Source of the DNA: Lysobacterales bacterium 66-474
GTDB lineage: Bacteria > Pseudomonadota > Gammaproteobacteria > Xanthomonadales > Rhodanobacteraceae
Assembly (NCBI GenBank): GCA_001899805.1
Contig: MKWP01000001.1
Span: 191,001-255,000, forward strand
DNA: 64,000 nt
Reading direction: 5' to 3'
Part shown: positions 1 through 11,512 of the stretch, piece after piece
Layout: each line of letters begins with the position of its first letter
How positions within the stretch are numbered: position 1 is the stretch's first letter
Notes under the pieces: generated by a model
What the model saw: the letters and a program-made list of their open reading frames with translations, nothing else
The model's database searches: none
What the model was told of the DNA's origin: nothing
Translations under genes and position numbers: made by a program

Positions 1-1
1 C

Positions 2-142
2 GCGATGCACCTTGCCATCGATGCCGCGGAGCAACTGGTGTACCTCGCGCCCACCCGCGTGAACCTGCAACTCGCGCAGGAACGCTGGCCGCAAGTCACG
101 TTCACGGATACCCGTGAACACGCCGGCGTGATGGCGCCCTGA
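2..142 (+). CDS. C-terminal end of an unidentified protein (partial)
   Basis: An open frame runs from the window edge to TGA at 140-142, giving the last 46 residues (ending REHAGVMAP). It has the same strand and codon style as the genes that follow. I do not recognise the family. The tail is hydrophilic with alternating short hydrophobic stretches ([15 protein letters not shown]), which suggests an ordinary cytosolic globular protein, not a membrane protein. It is separated from frmA by a structured repeat, so it is probably not in the same operon. Confidence 0.55.
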   Translation, partial: AMHLAIDAAEQLVYLAPTRVNLQLAQERWPQVTFTDTREHAGVMAP

Positions 143-156
143 GCGGCGGGAGTATT

Positions 157-280
157 TTGCCGTCATTCCGGGGCCGCCGAATGCGCAGAGCGCATGCAGC
201 GGAACCCGGGATCTGCAGTTGGGTTCCCGGTAAAAAAAACAGATTCCGGATCGCGCTATGCGCGTCCGGAATGACGACAA
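157..280. repeat. MITE-like intergenic repeat with 15-bp terminal inverted repeats
   Basis: The arms at 157-171 (TTGCCGTCATTCCGG) and 266-280 are inverted copies with one mismatch. Inside lie further hairpins: a GGAACCC/GGGTTCC pair, and ATTCCGGA-TCGCGC / GCGCG-TCCGGAAT at 243-272. A run of eight A sits between the sub-hairpins. The right half resembles the element at 43364-43420. No open frame of note is inside. It fills most of the 195-base gap between the partial gene and frmA. Typical of short non-autonomous or REP-like elements; no transposase is nearby. Confidence 0.7.
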
Positions 281-337
281 GGCAAGTTCAAACCCGCGCG
301 CTACACTGACGGTTCCCCTTTGCACGGAACCGCGCAC

Positions 338-1447
338 ATGAAAGTCAAAGCCGCCGTCGCGCACAAGGCCGGTGCACCGCTCAGCATCGAAACCGTCGAC
401 CTCGAAGGCCCCCGCGCGGGAGAGGTGCTGGTGCAATTGAAGGCCACCGGCATCTGCCACACCGATGCCTTCACGTTGTCGGGCGACGATCCCGAAGGTT
501 TGTTCCCGGTGATCCTCGGCCATGAAGGCGCGGGCATCGTGGTCGAAACCGGACCCGGCGTGACGTCGGTGAAAAGAGGCGACCACGTGATCCCGCTGTA
601 TACGCCCGAGTGCCGCGAGTGCGAGTACTGCCTCAACCCGAAAACCAACCTGTGCCAGGCGATCCGGGAAACACAGGGCAAGGGGTTGATGCCGGATGGC
701 AGCAGCCGGTTTTCATCGGGCGGCGAGTCGATCCACCACTACATGGGCACGTCCACGTTTGCCGAGTACACGGTGCTGCCCGAAATCGCGGTCGCGAAGA
801 TCCGCGGGGACGCGCCGTTCGACAAGGTCTGCTACATCGGTTGCGGCGTGTCCACCGGGATCGGCGCGGTGATCAATTCGGCGAAGGTCGAACCCGGATC
901 GAAGGTCGTGGTGTTCGGCCTCGGCGGCATCGGCTTGAACGTGATCCAGGGCGCACGCCTTGCCGGCGCAGCGATGATCGTGGGGGTCGATCGCAATCCG
1001 AAGCGCCGCGAACTCGCGGAAAAGTTCGGCATGACGCATTTCGTCAACACCAGCGAAGTCGAAGGCGACCTGGTGCCCTACCTCGTTTCGCTGACCCAAG
1101 GCGGCGCGGATTATTCGTTCGAATGCATCGGCAACGTCAAGGTGATGCGGCAGGCGCTGGAGTGCTGCCACAAGGGTTGGGGTGTGTCGTGCATCATCGG
1201 CGTGGCCGGCACCGGACAGGAAATTTCGACGCGGCCGTTCCAGCTCGTCACCGGCAGGCGCTGGATCGGCAGCGCGTTCGGTGGCATGCGCGGACGCACC
1301 GACGTGCCGAAAGTCGTCGACTGGTACATGCAGGGATTGATCGAGATCGACCCGATGATCACGCATCACTTGAGACTCGAAGAGATCAACCACGGCTTCG
1401 AGCTGATGCACAAGGGTGAGTCGATCCGCAGCGTGGTCGTTTATTGA
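338..1447 (+). CDS. frmA: S-(hydroxymethyl)glutathione dehydrogenase / class III alcohol dehydrogenase
   Basis: Oxidises S-hydroxymethylglutathione, formed from formaldehyde and glutathione, to S-formylglutathione with NAD+ in the cytoplasm. The 369-residue product matches the class III ADH length. Catalytic zinc ligands are visible as Cys40 (GICHTD), His62 (LGHEGAG) and Cys169 (YIGCGVSTG); the structural zinc site is Cys92, Cys95, Cys98 and Cys106; the nucleotide-binding turn is GLGGIGL near residues 194-200. I chose ATG 338, which gives the canonical MKVKAAVA start; an upstream in-frame TTG at 320 is less likely. It is followed one base later by fghA, so the two detoxification steps are cotranscribed. 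No frmR-type repressor is adjacent. Confidence 0.96.
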   Translation: MKVKAAVAHKAGAPLSIETVDLEGPRAGEVLVQLKATGICHTDAFTLSGDDPEGLFPVILGHEGAGIVVETGPGVTSVKRGDHVIPLYTPECRECEYCLNPKTNLCQAIRETQGKGLMPDGSSRFSSGGESIHHYMGTSTFAEYTVLPEIAVAKIRGDAPFDKVCYIGCGVSTGIGAVINSAKVEPGSKVVVFGLGGIGLNVIQGARLAGAAMIVGVDRNPKRRELAEKFGMTHFVNTSEVEGDLVPYLVSLTQGGADYSFECIGNVKVMRQALECCHKGWGVSCIIGVAGTGQEISTRPFQLVTGRRWIGSAFGGMRGRTDVPKVVDWYMQGLIEIDPMITHHLRLEEINHGFELMHKGESIRSVVVY

Positions 1448-1448
1448 G

Positions 1449-2291
1449 ATGGAAATCATTTCAGAGCAGCGCTGCTTCGGCGGCACGCAAGGGTTCTACC
1501 GGCACGAGTCGAAAGCCTGTGCCGGGCCGATGAACCTTGCCGTCTACACGCCGCCGCAAGCCGCGCGCGGGAGGATCCCGGCGCTGATCTACCTCGCCGG
1601 CCTTACCGCAACGCAGGAAACATTTCCGATCAAGGCTGGTGCGCAACGCGTCGCCGCCGAACTCGGCCTGATGCTCGTATCACCCGATACCAGTCCACGC
1701 GACACCGGCATCGAGGGTGCAAAAGACGACTGGGAATTCGGCGAAGGCGCGAGCTTCTACGTGGACGCGACGCAACCGCCATGGTCGACGCGCTTCCGGA
1801 TGGAAACCTGGATCGTCCGGGAATTGCCTGCGCTGATCGCCGAACATTTCCCCGCCGACATGCAACGCTGCGGGATCATGGGCCACTCGATGGGCGGACA
1901 CGGCGCATTGACGCTGGCGCTCAGGCATCCCGGCCAATACCGCTCGTTGTCGGCGCTGGCGCCGATCTGTTCACCGACGCGCGTGCCGTGGGGTGAACGC
2001 AGGATCTTCGTCATGTACCTTGGCGAGGACCGGGCCGAATGGCGCAAGCACGACGCCTGCGAGCTGCTGCGCGCGGGGGCGCGTTTCGACGGCACCATCC
2101 TGGTCGACCAGGGCGAGGACGATCCGTATCTGCAGGAGCAACTGCGCCCGGAATTGCTCGAACAGGCCTGCCGCGAAACGGGTCAATCGCTCGAATTGCG
2201 GATGCAGCCCGGCTACGACCACAGCTACTGGTTCGTGCAAAGCGTCATCGAAGAGCATCTGCGCCATCACGCGCAGACGCTGTGCGCATGA
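1449..2291 (+). CDS. fghA: S-formylglutathione hydrolase
   Basis: Hydrolyses S-formylglutathione to formate and glutathione, completing the pathway begun by frmA just upstream. The 280-residue protein is an esterase-D type alpha/beta hydrolase: nucleophile Ser147 in GHSMGGHG, acid region QGEDDPYL and catalytic His in GYDHSYWF. ATG 1449 lies one base after the frmA stop, which supports translational coupling. One oddity is that the loop usually read as LTCT in this family is LTAT here (residues 52-55), so the conserved cysteine, often linked to thiol sensitivity, is absent. The catalytic triad looks intact, so I expect a working enzyme. Confidence 0.94.
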   Translation: MEIISEQRCFGGTQGFYRHESKACAGPMNLAVYTPPQAARGRIPALIYLAGLTATQETFPIKAGAQRVAAELGLMLVSPDTSPRDTGIEGAKDDWEFGEGASFYVDATQPPWSTRFRMETWIVRELPALIAEHFPADMQRCGIMGHSMGGHGALTLALRHPGQYRSLSALAPICSPTRVPWGERRIFVMYLGEDRAEWRKHDACELLRAGARFDGTILVDQGEDDPYLQEQLRPELLEQACRETGQSLELRMQPGYDHSYWFVQSVIEEHLRHHAQTLCA

Positions 2292-2345
2292 CCACCCTTT
2301 CCCGGCTTGCGCCGGAATCGCGGAGCCCGGGTCGATCGAAGCACC

Positions 2346-4823
2346 TCAGGCGATGTGCAGCGACCGCCGGGTATCCGCGCCCCCGTGCACGATCTTTGCC
2401 CGCAATTCCTCGGGATCGAAATCGTCCACGTTGATGAACTCGGCGGTCACGCGGCGCAGGCGTTCCAGTTGCGCGCGCTCGGTTTCGCTGATCGCGCCTT
2501 CGTGCTGGGCCTCGGCCAGTTGCTCGAAATAATCGTGCGCCTGGATGCTGTTGGCCTTGACGGCTTTCAGGAATTTGCGTTCGACAGGCTCGGCCGCGAC
2601 CACGTCCGGCAGCAGCGCGTGCATGCGTCCGACCGGATTGTTGGCGTTGGGCGTCAGGTACATGCCGCGCACCAGCGCATCGCGTGCGGTGTTGGGCGCG
2701 GTGATCAGCGCAGCCACGCGGCGACCCAGGCGATCCGATGGCGGCACTTCGCGGCGCCCGAACGGAAACACCAGCATGTGCACCAGCCACGCCACCGGAC
2801 GCACCGGGAAGTTGCGGATCACGCCATCCAGCGCCATCTGCATCCGCCACACCGCGTCGTGGAAAGCCCAGGCCAGCATCGGCCGCTCGGCTTCGGGCCG
2901 ACCTTCGTCCTCGTAGCGTTTCAGCATCGCCGAGCAGATGTAGAGGTACGACAGCACGTCGCCCAGCCGCGCGGAAATCTTTTCCTTGAACTTCAGCTTG
3001 CCGCCCAGCACGCCCATCGCGGTGTCGGACAGCAGCGCGAGGCACGCGGAGTAGCGGTTCAATTTGCGGTAGTAGCGACGCGTGTAGGCGTCGCCCGGCG
3101 CCTTGCCGAGCTTGGCAAAGGTGATGCCCAACAAGAACGACCGCGCGGCATTCGAAATGCCGAAACCGATGTGCCCGAACAGCGCCGCGTCGAATTCGCG
3201 CAATGCCTTGGTGCGGTCGGGGTCGTTCACCGCATGCATTTCCTTCAGTACCCACGGATGGCAGCGGATCGCGCCCTGCCCGAAGATCATCAGGCTGCGG
3301 GTCATGATGTTGGCGCCTTCCACCGTGATCGGGATCGGTGCACCCTGCCACGTGCGGCCGAGGTAATTCGACGGTCCCAACTGGATGCCCTTGCCGCCGT
3401 GCACGTCCATCGCGTCCTGGATGACGATGCGGCCGAGATCGGTGGCGTGGCATTTCGCGATCGCGGAAGCCACCGCCGGCTTCTCGCCACGATCGACCGC
3501 CGCGGCGGATGCGCGCGACAACGCCGCAACCGCGTAGGCATGGCCACCGATCCGCGCCAGCGCTTCCTCGACGCCTTCGAAACGCGCTACGCTAAGGCCA
3601 AACTGCTTCCTGATGCGCGCGTAGGCGCCGGTCGCGGCCACCGCCAACCGCACGAAACCGGTGGCGTTCGACGGCAGCGAAATCCCGCGCCCCACCGACA
3701 GGCATTCCACCAGCATCCGCCAGCCGTGGCCGGCCATGTGCGGACCGCCGATCAGCGTGTCGATCGGCACGAACACGCCCTTGCCGCGCAACGGGCCGTT
3801 CTGGAACGGGATGTTCAGCGGCAGGTGGCGCCGGCCGATCTCGAGACCTTGGGTTTCACGCGGGATCAGCGCCAGCGTGATGCCGAGGTCTTCCTTCTCG
3901 CCCAGCAGGTGTTCCGGGTCGTACATGCGAAACGCCAGGCCCACCAGCGTCGCGACCGGCGCCAAGGTGATATAGCGCTTGTCGAAGGTGAGCTTGATGC
4001 CCAGCGTCTCCTTGCCGTCGACGACCTGCCTGCACACGATCCCGTAGTCGGGAATCGAGGTGGCATCGGAACCCGCGTACGGCCCCGTCAGCGCGAAGCA
4101 CGGCACTTCGCGGCCGTCGGCGAGCCGCGGCAGGTAGTGGTTCTTCTGTTCCTCGCTGCCGTAGCGCAGCAGCAATTCGGCCGGACCCAGCGAGTTCGGC
4201 ACCGCGACCAATGACGAGAGCGTCGCGGAAATGCTGGAAAGTTTCTGCAGCACCGCGGAATGCGCCAGCGCCGAGAATTCCAGACCACCGTAGCGCTTCG
4301 GGATGATCATCGCGAAAAACCCCTTGCGCTTGACGTAATCCCAGATCTCGGGCGGCAGGTCGGCGATCTCGTGGGTGATGTGCCAGTCGTCGACCATCTT
4401 GCACAGCTCCTCGCATGGGCCATCGAGGAACGCCTGTTCTTCGGTGGAAAGCTGCGGCTTCGGCTCGGAAAGCAACTTCGCCCAGTCAGGCTTGCCGGCG
4501 AACAACTCGCCTTCGAAACCCACCGTGCCGGCGTCCAGCGCGACCTGTTCGGTTTCGGAAATCTTCGGCAACACGCGCTTGAACAATTCCAGAAGCGGCG
4601 CCGCGAACAACCCCCGGCGCAATGGCGTCACGTTCAAGGGCAGCGCGACCAGCACCACGAAGATGCCGAGCAGCACCCACATCGGCGTCAGCGCACCGAG
4701 GCCGAGGCCGACCACGAGGATCGTCGCAATGGTCGCCAGCGTCCATGGCCACAGGCGGCTGCGGAAATACGCGCAAGCCATGCCGACGATCGCGGCGCAA
4801 ACCAGGATGATGATGGTATTCAT
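2346..4823 (-). CDS. fadE: acyl-CoA dehydrogenase FadE
   Basis: Catalyses the first step of fatty-acid beta-oxidation, FAD-dependent conversion of acyl-CoA to trans-2-enoyl-CoA. At 825 residues it matches the long FadE (YafH) class, not the ~380-residue short dehydrogenases. Two or three hydrophobic segments fill the first ~75 residues (membrane association), followed by an acyl-CoA dehydrogenase core with GFFAMIIPKRYGG, the FALTGPYAGSDA stretch and the HGGKGIQLGPSN region. The long helical C-terminal tail characteristic of FadE is present. Its ATG overlaps the stop of the upstream alpha/beta hydrolase gene by four bases (ATGA), so both are probably read from the promoter at about 5740 under the divergent TetR regulator. 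Confidence 0.95.
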   Translation of the reverse strand: MNTIIILVCAAIVGMACAYFRSRLWPWTLATIATILVVGLGLGALTPMWVLLGIFVVLVALPLNVTPLRRGLFAAPLLELFKRVLPKISETEQVALDAGTVGFEGELFAGKPDWAKLLSEPKPQLSTEEQAFLDGPCEELCKMVDDWHITHEIADLPPEIWDYVKRKGFFAMIIPKRYGGLEFSALAHSAVLQKLSSISATLSSLVAVPNSLGPAELLLRYGSEEQKNHYLPRLADGREVPCFALTGPYAGSDATSIPDYGIVCRQVVDGKETLGIKLTFDKRYITLAPVATLVGLAFRMYDPEHLLGEKEDLGITLALIPRETQGLEIGRRHLPLNIPFQNGPLRGKGVFVPIDTLIGGPHMAGHGWRMLVECLSVGRGISLPSNATGFVRLAVAATGAYARIRKQFGLSVARFEGVEEALARIGGHAYAVAALSRASAAAVDRGEKPAVASAIAKCHATDLGRIVIQDAMDVHGGKGIQLGPSNYLGRTWQGAPIPITVEGANIMTRSLMIFGQGAIRCHPWVLKEMHAVNDPDRTKALREFDAALFGHIGFGISNAARSFLLGITFAKLGKAPGDAYTRRYYRKLNRYSACLALLSDTAMGVLGGKLKFKEKISARLGDVLSYLYICSAMLKRYEDEGRPEAERPMLAWAFHDAVWRMQMALDGVIRNFPVRPVAWLVHMLVFPFGRREVPPSDRLGRRVAALITAPNTARDALVRGMYLTPNANNPVGRMHALLPDVVAAEPVERKFLKAVKANSIQAHDYFEQLAEAQHEGAISETERAQLERLRRVTAEFINVDDFDPEELRAKIVHGGADTRRSLHIA

Positions 4824-5740
4824 GGCAGACCTCTCATGTCCGCTGCAGACGCCGTGCGCGCGGAGGCGGTTGGGGATTCGAGTGTACGCAGGAATGGTTC
4901 GATCGCGGAGGTGAAGGCGGCGTTGTCGTCACCCGCCAGCGTGTGCGCGGCATGCGGGATTTCCACGTGGGTTGCGTGCGGCACGGCGGCGAGGAATTCA
5001 CGCACCGTGGCTTCGGACACGACATCGCTGCGACCTCCCGATACCAGCAAGACCGGCACGTCGATGTTGCGCGCCGCGTTCAACAACCTTTGCTGATGAC
5101 GCTCGCCCTCGTGCGCCACGGTGTCCAGCAACGCCGGGTCCCAATGCCAGCGCAGGCGTCCGTCCTCCCCGCATTTCAGCAATTGCGCGAGTTCGTGGCG
5201 ATCCTTGCGCCGACGGCGTTGCGGCAGGTACGCGGCGACCTGTTCGGCGGCTTCGTCCAGCGACGCAAACCCTTGCGGGTGCGCACGCATGAAGCCCAGC
5301 ATGCGTTCAACGCCCACGGCCTCCCAGCGCGGCGTGATGTCCACCAGCACCAGCGCGCGGAACGGATCGGGGCGGCCCTCGCCCGCCACGACCAGCCCCA
5401 GCAGGCCGCCCATCGACGCGCCCACCAACACCGGCGGTTGCGGCTGCGACCGTGCGACGACCCGCAAATCGTCGACGAACTGTTCCAACAGGTACCGGCC
5501 GTCCGTGGGACGGCCACTATCGCCATGGCCGCGGGCATCGAAGGTGACGGTGCGCCAACCGCGCGCCGCAAGCGATTCCGCGGCGCGTGTCCAGGCATGC
5601 CGGCTTTGGCCGAAGCCATGCGCGAACAAAAGCGGCGGTGCATCCGCAGCGCCGCGGGTTTCCACGACGAGCGTCAAACCGTCGCGGGACGTCACCGAGT
5701 CGACGGAAGCAGGCGACTCAAGGAGTGGTCGTCTTTCCAT
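4820..5740 (-). CDS. alpha/beta hydrolase, likely an acyl-ester or thioesterase-type enzyme
   Basis: A 306-residue alpha/beta hydrolase: oxyanion-loop HGFGQSRHAW, nucleophile motif GASMGG, and late catalytic His in IPHAAHTL. The substrate cannot be read from the sequence. Being first in an operon with fadE (overlap ATGA) and divergent from a TetR regulator suggests an esterase or thioesterase role linked to acyl-CoA degradation. I chose ATG 5740 because it gives a normal N-terminus (MERRPLL) and because the upstream extension would cross the intergenic operator; the start codon itself lies inside a perfect 18-base palindrome. Confidence 0.85.
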   Translation of the reverse strand: MERRPLLESPASVDSVTSRDGLTLVVETRGAADAPPLLFAHGFGQSRHAWTRAAESLAARGWRTVTFDARGHGDSGRPTDGRYLLEQFVDDLRVVARSQPQPPVLVGASMGGLLGLVVAGEGRPDPFRALVLVDITPRWEAVGVERMLGFMRAHPQGFASLDEAAEQVAAYLPQRRRRKDRHELAQLLKCGEDGRLRWHWDPALLDTVAHEGERHQQRLLNAARNIDVPVLLVSGGRSDVVSEATVREFLAAVPHATHVEIPHAAHTLAGDDNAAFTSAIEPFLRTLESPTASARTASAADMRGLP

Positions 5741-5754
5741 ACGCTGCAGTATGG
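5737..5754. promoter_or_regulatory. palindromic operator 1, overlapping the hydrolase start codon
   Basis: Perfect inverted repeat CCATAC-gctgca-GTATGG. Its left arm contains the ATG of the leftward hydrolase gene. The same ATAC-gct...-GTAT core recurs 37 bases away, centre to centre, at the start of tetR. Probable binding site for the divergent TetR-family protein; binding is inferred, not shown. Confidence 0.6.
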
Positions 5755-5773
5755 ATTCGAGCCGAACAACTGT

Positions 5774-5791
5774 CAATACGCTAAAGTATGG
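5774..5791. promoter_or_regulatory. palindromic operator 2, overlapping the tetR start codon
   Basis: CAATAC-gctaaa-GTATGG: inner arms ATAC/GTAT are perfect and the sequence matches operator 1 at most positions. The right arm contains the ATG (5788) of the TetR gene. The position suggests autoregulation by direct occlusion of a very short leader or leaderless start. Confidence 0.58.
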
Positions 5792-6411
5792 ACATGACCG
5801 CCGAAGCCGCAATCCCGCCAAGCTCGAACGCAACCATGCCTCGCGGACACGCACATGCGCGCCTGTCCGCCACCGACTGGGAGCATGGCGCGCTGGACAT
5901 GATTGCCGAGCTCGGCGTCGCCGGTCTCGCCATCGAAGCGTTGGCGCGTCGCCTGGGCGTCACCAAGGGCAGCTTCTATTGGCATTTCAAGAACCGCGAA
6001 TCGCTCTTGAGCGCCGCCCTGCAGCGCTGGGAAAGCGACGACACCCACGAGTTGGAACGGCACATCGGCGCGGTCGGCGACAATCCACGCGAACGGCTCG
6101 GCGCATTGTTCCGCTGGGTTTCCGGCGAGATCCAGCCGCACCGCGTCTATGCGGCGCTGCTGCAAGCGCTGGACCACCCGTTGGTGAAACCCATGATGAT
6201 GCGCGTCTCGCAGCGGCGCATGGATCTGTTGGAAGTGGCGTTCAGGCAAGCCGGGCTCGCAGCCGAGCACGCCGGCCATCGCGCACGGCTCACCTATGCG
6301 GCCTACGTGGGTTTCCTGCAGCTGAACGTGGCGCTCGAACTGCCGCACCTTTCGCACGAGCAGTATGACGCCTACGTGGAGCATGTGATCGAGGCGCTGG
6401 TGCCCGACTGA
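5788..6411 (+). CDS. TetR/AcrR-family transcriptional regulator
   Basis: A 207-residue TetR-type repressor. After a ~25-residue N-terminal arm comes the helix-turn-helix: AELGVAGLAIEALARRLGVTKGSFYWHFKNRESLL, with the typical GSFYWHF recognition-helix signature. The rest is the helical ligand and dimer domain. It is divergent from the hydrolase-fadE operon with only 47 bases between starts, so it probably controls that operon and itself; the ligand could be an acyl-CoA or fatty acid, which is inference from context. ATG 5788 lies inside a palindrome; a second in-frame ATG at 5794 is an alternative. Confidence 0.9.
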   Translation: MDMTAEAAIPPSSNATMPRGHAHARLSATDWEHGALDMIAELGVAGLAIEALARRLGVTKGSFYWHFKNRESLLSAALQRWESDDTHELERHIGAVGDNPRERLGALFRWVSGEIQPHRVYAALLQALDHPLVKPMMMRVSQRRMDLLEVAFRQAGLAAEHAGHRARLTYAAYVGFLQLNVALELPHLSHEQYDAYVEHVIEALVPD

Positions 6412-6423
6412 GGGGCGGGGAAA

Positions 6424-6443
6424 AATCAAGCTGCAGCTTGATT
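6424..6443. repeat. 20-bp perfect palindrome downstream of tetR
   Basis: AATCAAGCTG/CAGCTTGATT with no spacer. No T-run follows, so it is not a clear intrinsic terminator. It sits 12 bases after the tetR stop in the 293-base gap before pckG. Apart from a Shine-Dalgarno-like GGAG near 6690, I see nothing else in that gap. Confidence 0.6.
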
Positions 6444-6704
6444 CCCTCCAGCCCTGCTCGAATGCTGCACCTGCACAATTCCGAAGACGCGCATGCCTTG
6501 CAAAGGCCCAACGCGCGGACTACCGTCAATCCCCCTGCACATCTCCGGAAGCACCGCCTCCACGATCCACGACATCAGGCCGACTCGACCCGGACCGTCG
6601 GCGCGCAAGGTCACCACGACAAATCGAACCGCGCGTCCATCCACCACGACCCCGGCGCCTGATGCATACAACGACAAAGATTCCTTTCTGGAGTACCACA
6701 ACCG

Positions 6705-8519
6705 ATGCCAAGCAAACTCGATTCCCTGAACCGATGGGTTGACGACGTCGCGAAAAGGACGAATCCCGACCGCATCCACTGGTGCGACGGCTCCGACACC
6801 GAATACAGGCAGCTCGTGGACGGGATGCTGAAGACCGGCGACCTGATCGAACTGAACCAGCAGACCCATCCACGCTGCTACCTGCATCGCTCCGATCCCA
6901 GGGACGTCGCGCGCGTCGAAAAGCTCACCGTCATCTGCACCAGGAACAGGGACGACGCCGGCCCCAACAACAACTGGATGGATCCGGCCGCGGCGCACGC
7001 GAAGATCGACGCGTTGTTCGAGGGCTGCATGCGGGGCCGCACGATGTACGTGATCCCGTACTGCATGGGTCCGCTCGGATCACCGCTGTCGCGCTGCGGC
7101 GTCGAGATCACCGACTCGCCATACGTGGTCGCCAACATGCGCCTGATGACCCGCATGGGCACCGCCGCACTGGAGCGCATCGAGCGCGAAGGACTGACTC
7201 AAAACGGCATGTTCATCAAGGCCCTGCACTCGATCGGCGAACTCGACCCCGAGCGCCGCTGGATCATGCACTTCCCCGAGGAACTCACCATCAAGTCCTT
7301 CGGTTCGGGTTACGGCGGCAACGCGCTGCTCGGCAAGAAATGCCACGCGTTGCGCATCGGCAGTTGGCAAGCGCGCAGCGAGGGCTGGCTGGCCGAACAC
7401 ATGCTGATCGTCGGCATCGAGAATCCGCAGCGCGAAATCCGCTATGTCGCGGCGGCGTTCCCGTCGGCCTGTGGCAAGACCAACCTCGCGATGCTGATCC
7501 CGCCCGAAGGCTATCGGCGAGAAGGCTGGAAAGTATGGACCGTGGGCGACGACATTTGCTGGATGCGTCCGGGCAAGGACGGCCGCCTGTATGCGATCAA
7601 CCCCGAGGCCGGCTACTTCGGCGTCGCGCCCGGTACGTCAAAGAAGACCAACCCCAACGCACTGGCGATGCTGCAGCACGACACCATCTTCACCAACGTC
7701 GCGGTCACCGAAGACAACCAGCCGTGGTGGGAAGGCCTGGACGACCGCACGCCAGCCAAGGATTGGCAGGGCCGCGACTATGACCCTGCCAACGGCCCCG
7801 CCGCGCACCCGAATTCGCGCTTCACCGTGCGCGCGAACCAATGCCCGAGCTGGTCGCCCGAAGCCGAGAACGACCAAGGCGTGCCGATCGACGCGATCGT
7901 GTTCGGCGGCCGTCGCGCCGCGCGCGTGCCGCTGGTGTTCGAGGCGCGCGACTGGACCCACGGCGTGCTGGTCGGCGCGTCGATGGCGTCGGAAACCACC
8001 GCCGCCGCGACCGATGTGGGTGTCGCGATCCGCCGCGACCCGATGGCGATGAAGCCCTTCTGCGGCTACAACTTCGGCGACTACTTCGCGCACTGGCTGT
8101 CGTTCGACCAACCCGGCGCCAAGCTGCCGATGGTCTTCCACGTCAACTGGTTCCGCAAGGGCAAGAACGGCAAGTTCCTGTGGCCGGGCTTCGGCGACAA
8201 CATGCGCGTGCTGGAGTGGATGCTGAAGCGTGTCACGGGTGAAGCCGGTGCGGTCGAGACCCCGATCGGCAACCTCCCGCGCGGGAAAGACCTGAACCTC
8301 GAAGGCCTGGGCCTCGGCGACGGCGCACTCGACGAATTGTTCCGCGTGGACAATCGCGAATGGCGCGAGGAAGAGACCGCAATCGGCGAATACCTCGCGG
8401 GTTACGGTTCGCATCTGCCCGGCAAGCTGAAAGCCGAATGGCAGCGCATCGTCGACGCACTGGATGCCGCGGCGGAACCTGCCGCCACGCCGGAACGCAA
8501 GGCCGCGGCGGCAAGTTGA
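6705..8519 (+). CDS. pckG: phosphoenolpyruvate carboxykinase (GTP)
   Basis: Interconverts oxaloacetate and phosphoenolpyruvate using GTP; gluconeogenic, cytoplasmic. At 604 residues it fits the GTP-dependent family and not the ATP-dependent one (~540). Visible signatures include the P-loop-like FPSACGKTNLAML near residue 255, the substrate-loop context YVIPYCMGP, GDDICWM metal/nucleotide region, and FCGYNFGDYFAHW near the C-terminal third. ATG 6705 is preceded by GGAG about 12 bases upstream. Acyl-CoA degradation genes lie just upstream, consistent with growth on fatty acids, but they are separate transcription units. Confidence 0.96.
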   Translation: MPSKLDSLNRWVDDVAKRTNPDRIHWCDGSDTEYRQLVDGMLKTGDLIELNQQTHPRCYLHRSDPRDVARVEKLTVICTRNRDDAGPNNNWMDPAAAHAKIDALFEGCMRGRTMYVIPYCMGPLGSPLSRCGVEITDSPYVVANMRLMTRMGTAALERIEREGLTQNGMFIKALHSIGELDPERRWIMHFPEELTIKSFGSGYGGNALLGKKCHALRIGSWQARSEGWLAEHMLIVGIENPQREIRYVAAAFPSACGKTNLAMLIPPEGYRREGWKVWTVGDDICWMRPGKDGRLYAINPEAGYFGVAPGTSKKTNPNALAMLQHDTIFTNVAVTEDNQPWWEGLDDRTPAKDWQGRDYDPANGPAAHPNSRFTVRANQCPSWSPEAENDQGVPIDAIVFGGRRAARVPLVFEARDWTHGVLVGASMASETTAAATDVGVAIRRDPMAMKPFCGYNFGDYFAHWLSFDQPGAKLPMVFHVNWFRKGKNGKFLWPGFGDNMRVLEWMLKRVTGEAGAVETPIGNLPRGKDLNLEGLGLGDGALDELFRVDNREWREEETAIGEYLAGYGSHLPGKLKAEWQRIVDALDAAAEPAATPERKAAAAS

Positions 8520-8541
8520 TCGCAGGTCCAGGACGCCCGTA

Positions 8542-8578
8542 TCGGGTTTCGCTCGCCTCCGTGGCGCGCGAAACCCGA
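8542..8578. terminator. hairpin between convergent pckG and secA
   Basis: Perfect 11-base arms TCGGGTTTCGC and GCGAAACCCGA around a 15-base loop. The 120-base space separates the convergent ends of pckG and secA. No T-run follows on either strand, so termination may be partial or bidirectional without the classical tail. Confidence 0.5.
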
Positions 8579-8642
8579 GCGCCGGGTGATTCGTGCTCGC
8601 GATCGATGAAGCCGGGCCCGGTGTACCCCGGGCGACAAGGAA

Positions 8643-11399
<2,757 letters not shown>

Positions 11400-11512
11400 C
11401 GGGCTTGGATTCGCGGTTGCGGGCTGCGGCTGAAACTCAATCGGGCATGATAAAGGCGACACGCCGCCCGCGCCTAGAGCTGGCGGCAGAATGCCCGATT
11501 TTCAAGCCACGC

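Noticed and set aside
2307-4214. 635-codon open frame opposite fadE
   Set aside because: Low-complexity Arg/His/Gln product antisense to a firmly identified acyl-CoA dehydrogenase.
6412-6704. A small gene between tetR and pckG
   Set aside because: Frames here are short (under 80 codons), overlap each other on both strands and show no motif; only the 20-base palindrome and the pckG ribosome site are supportable.
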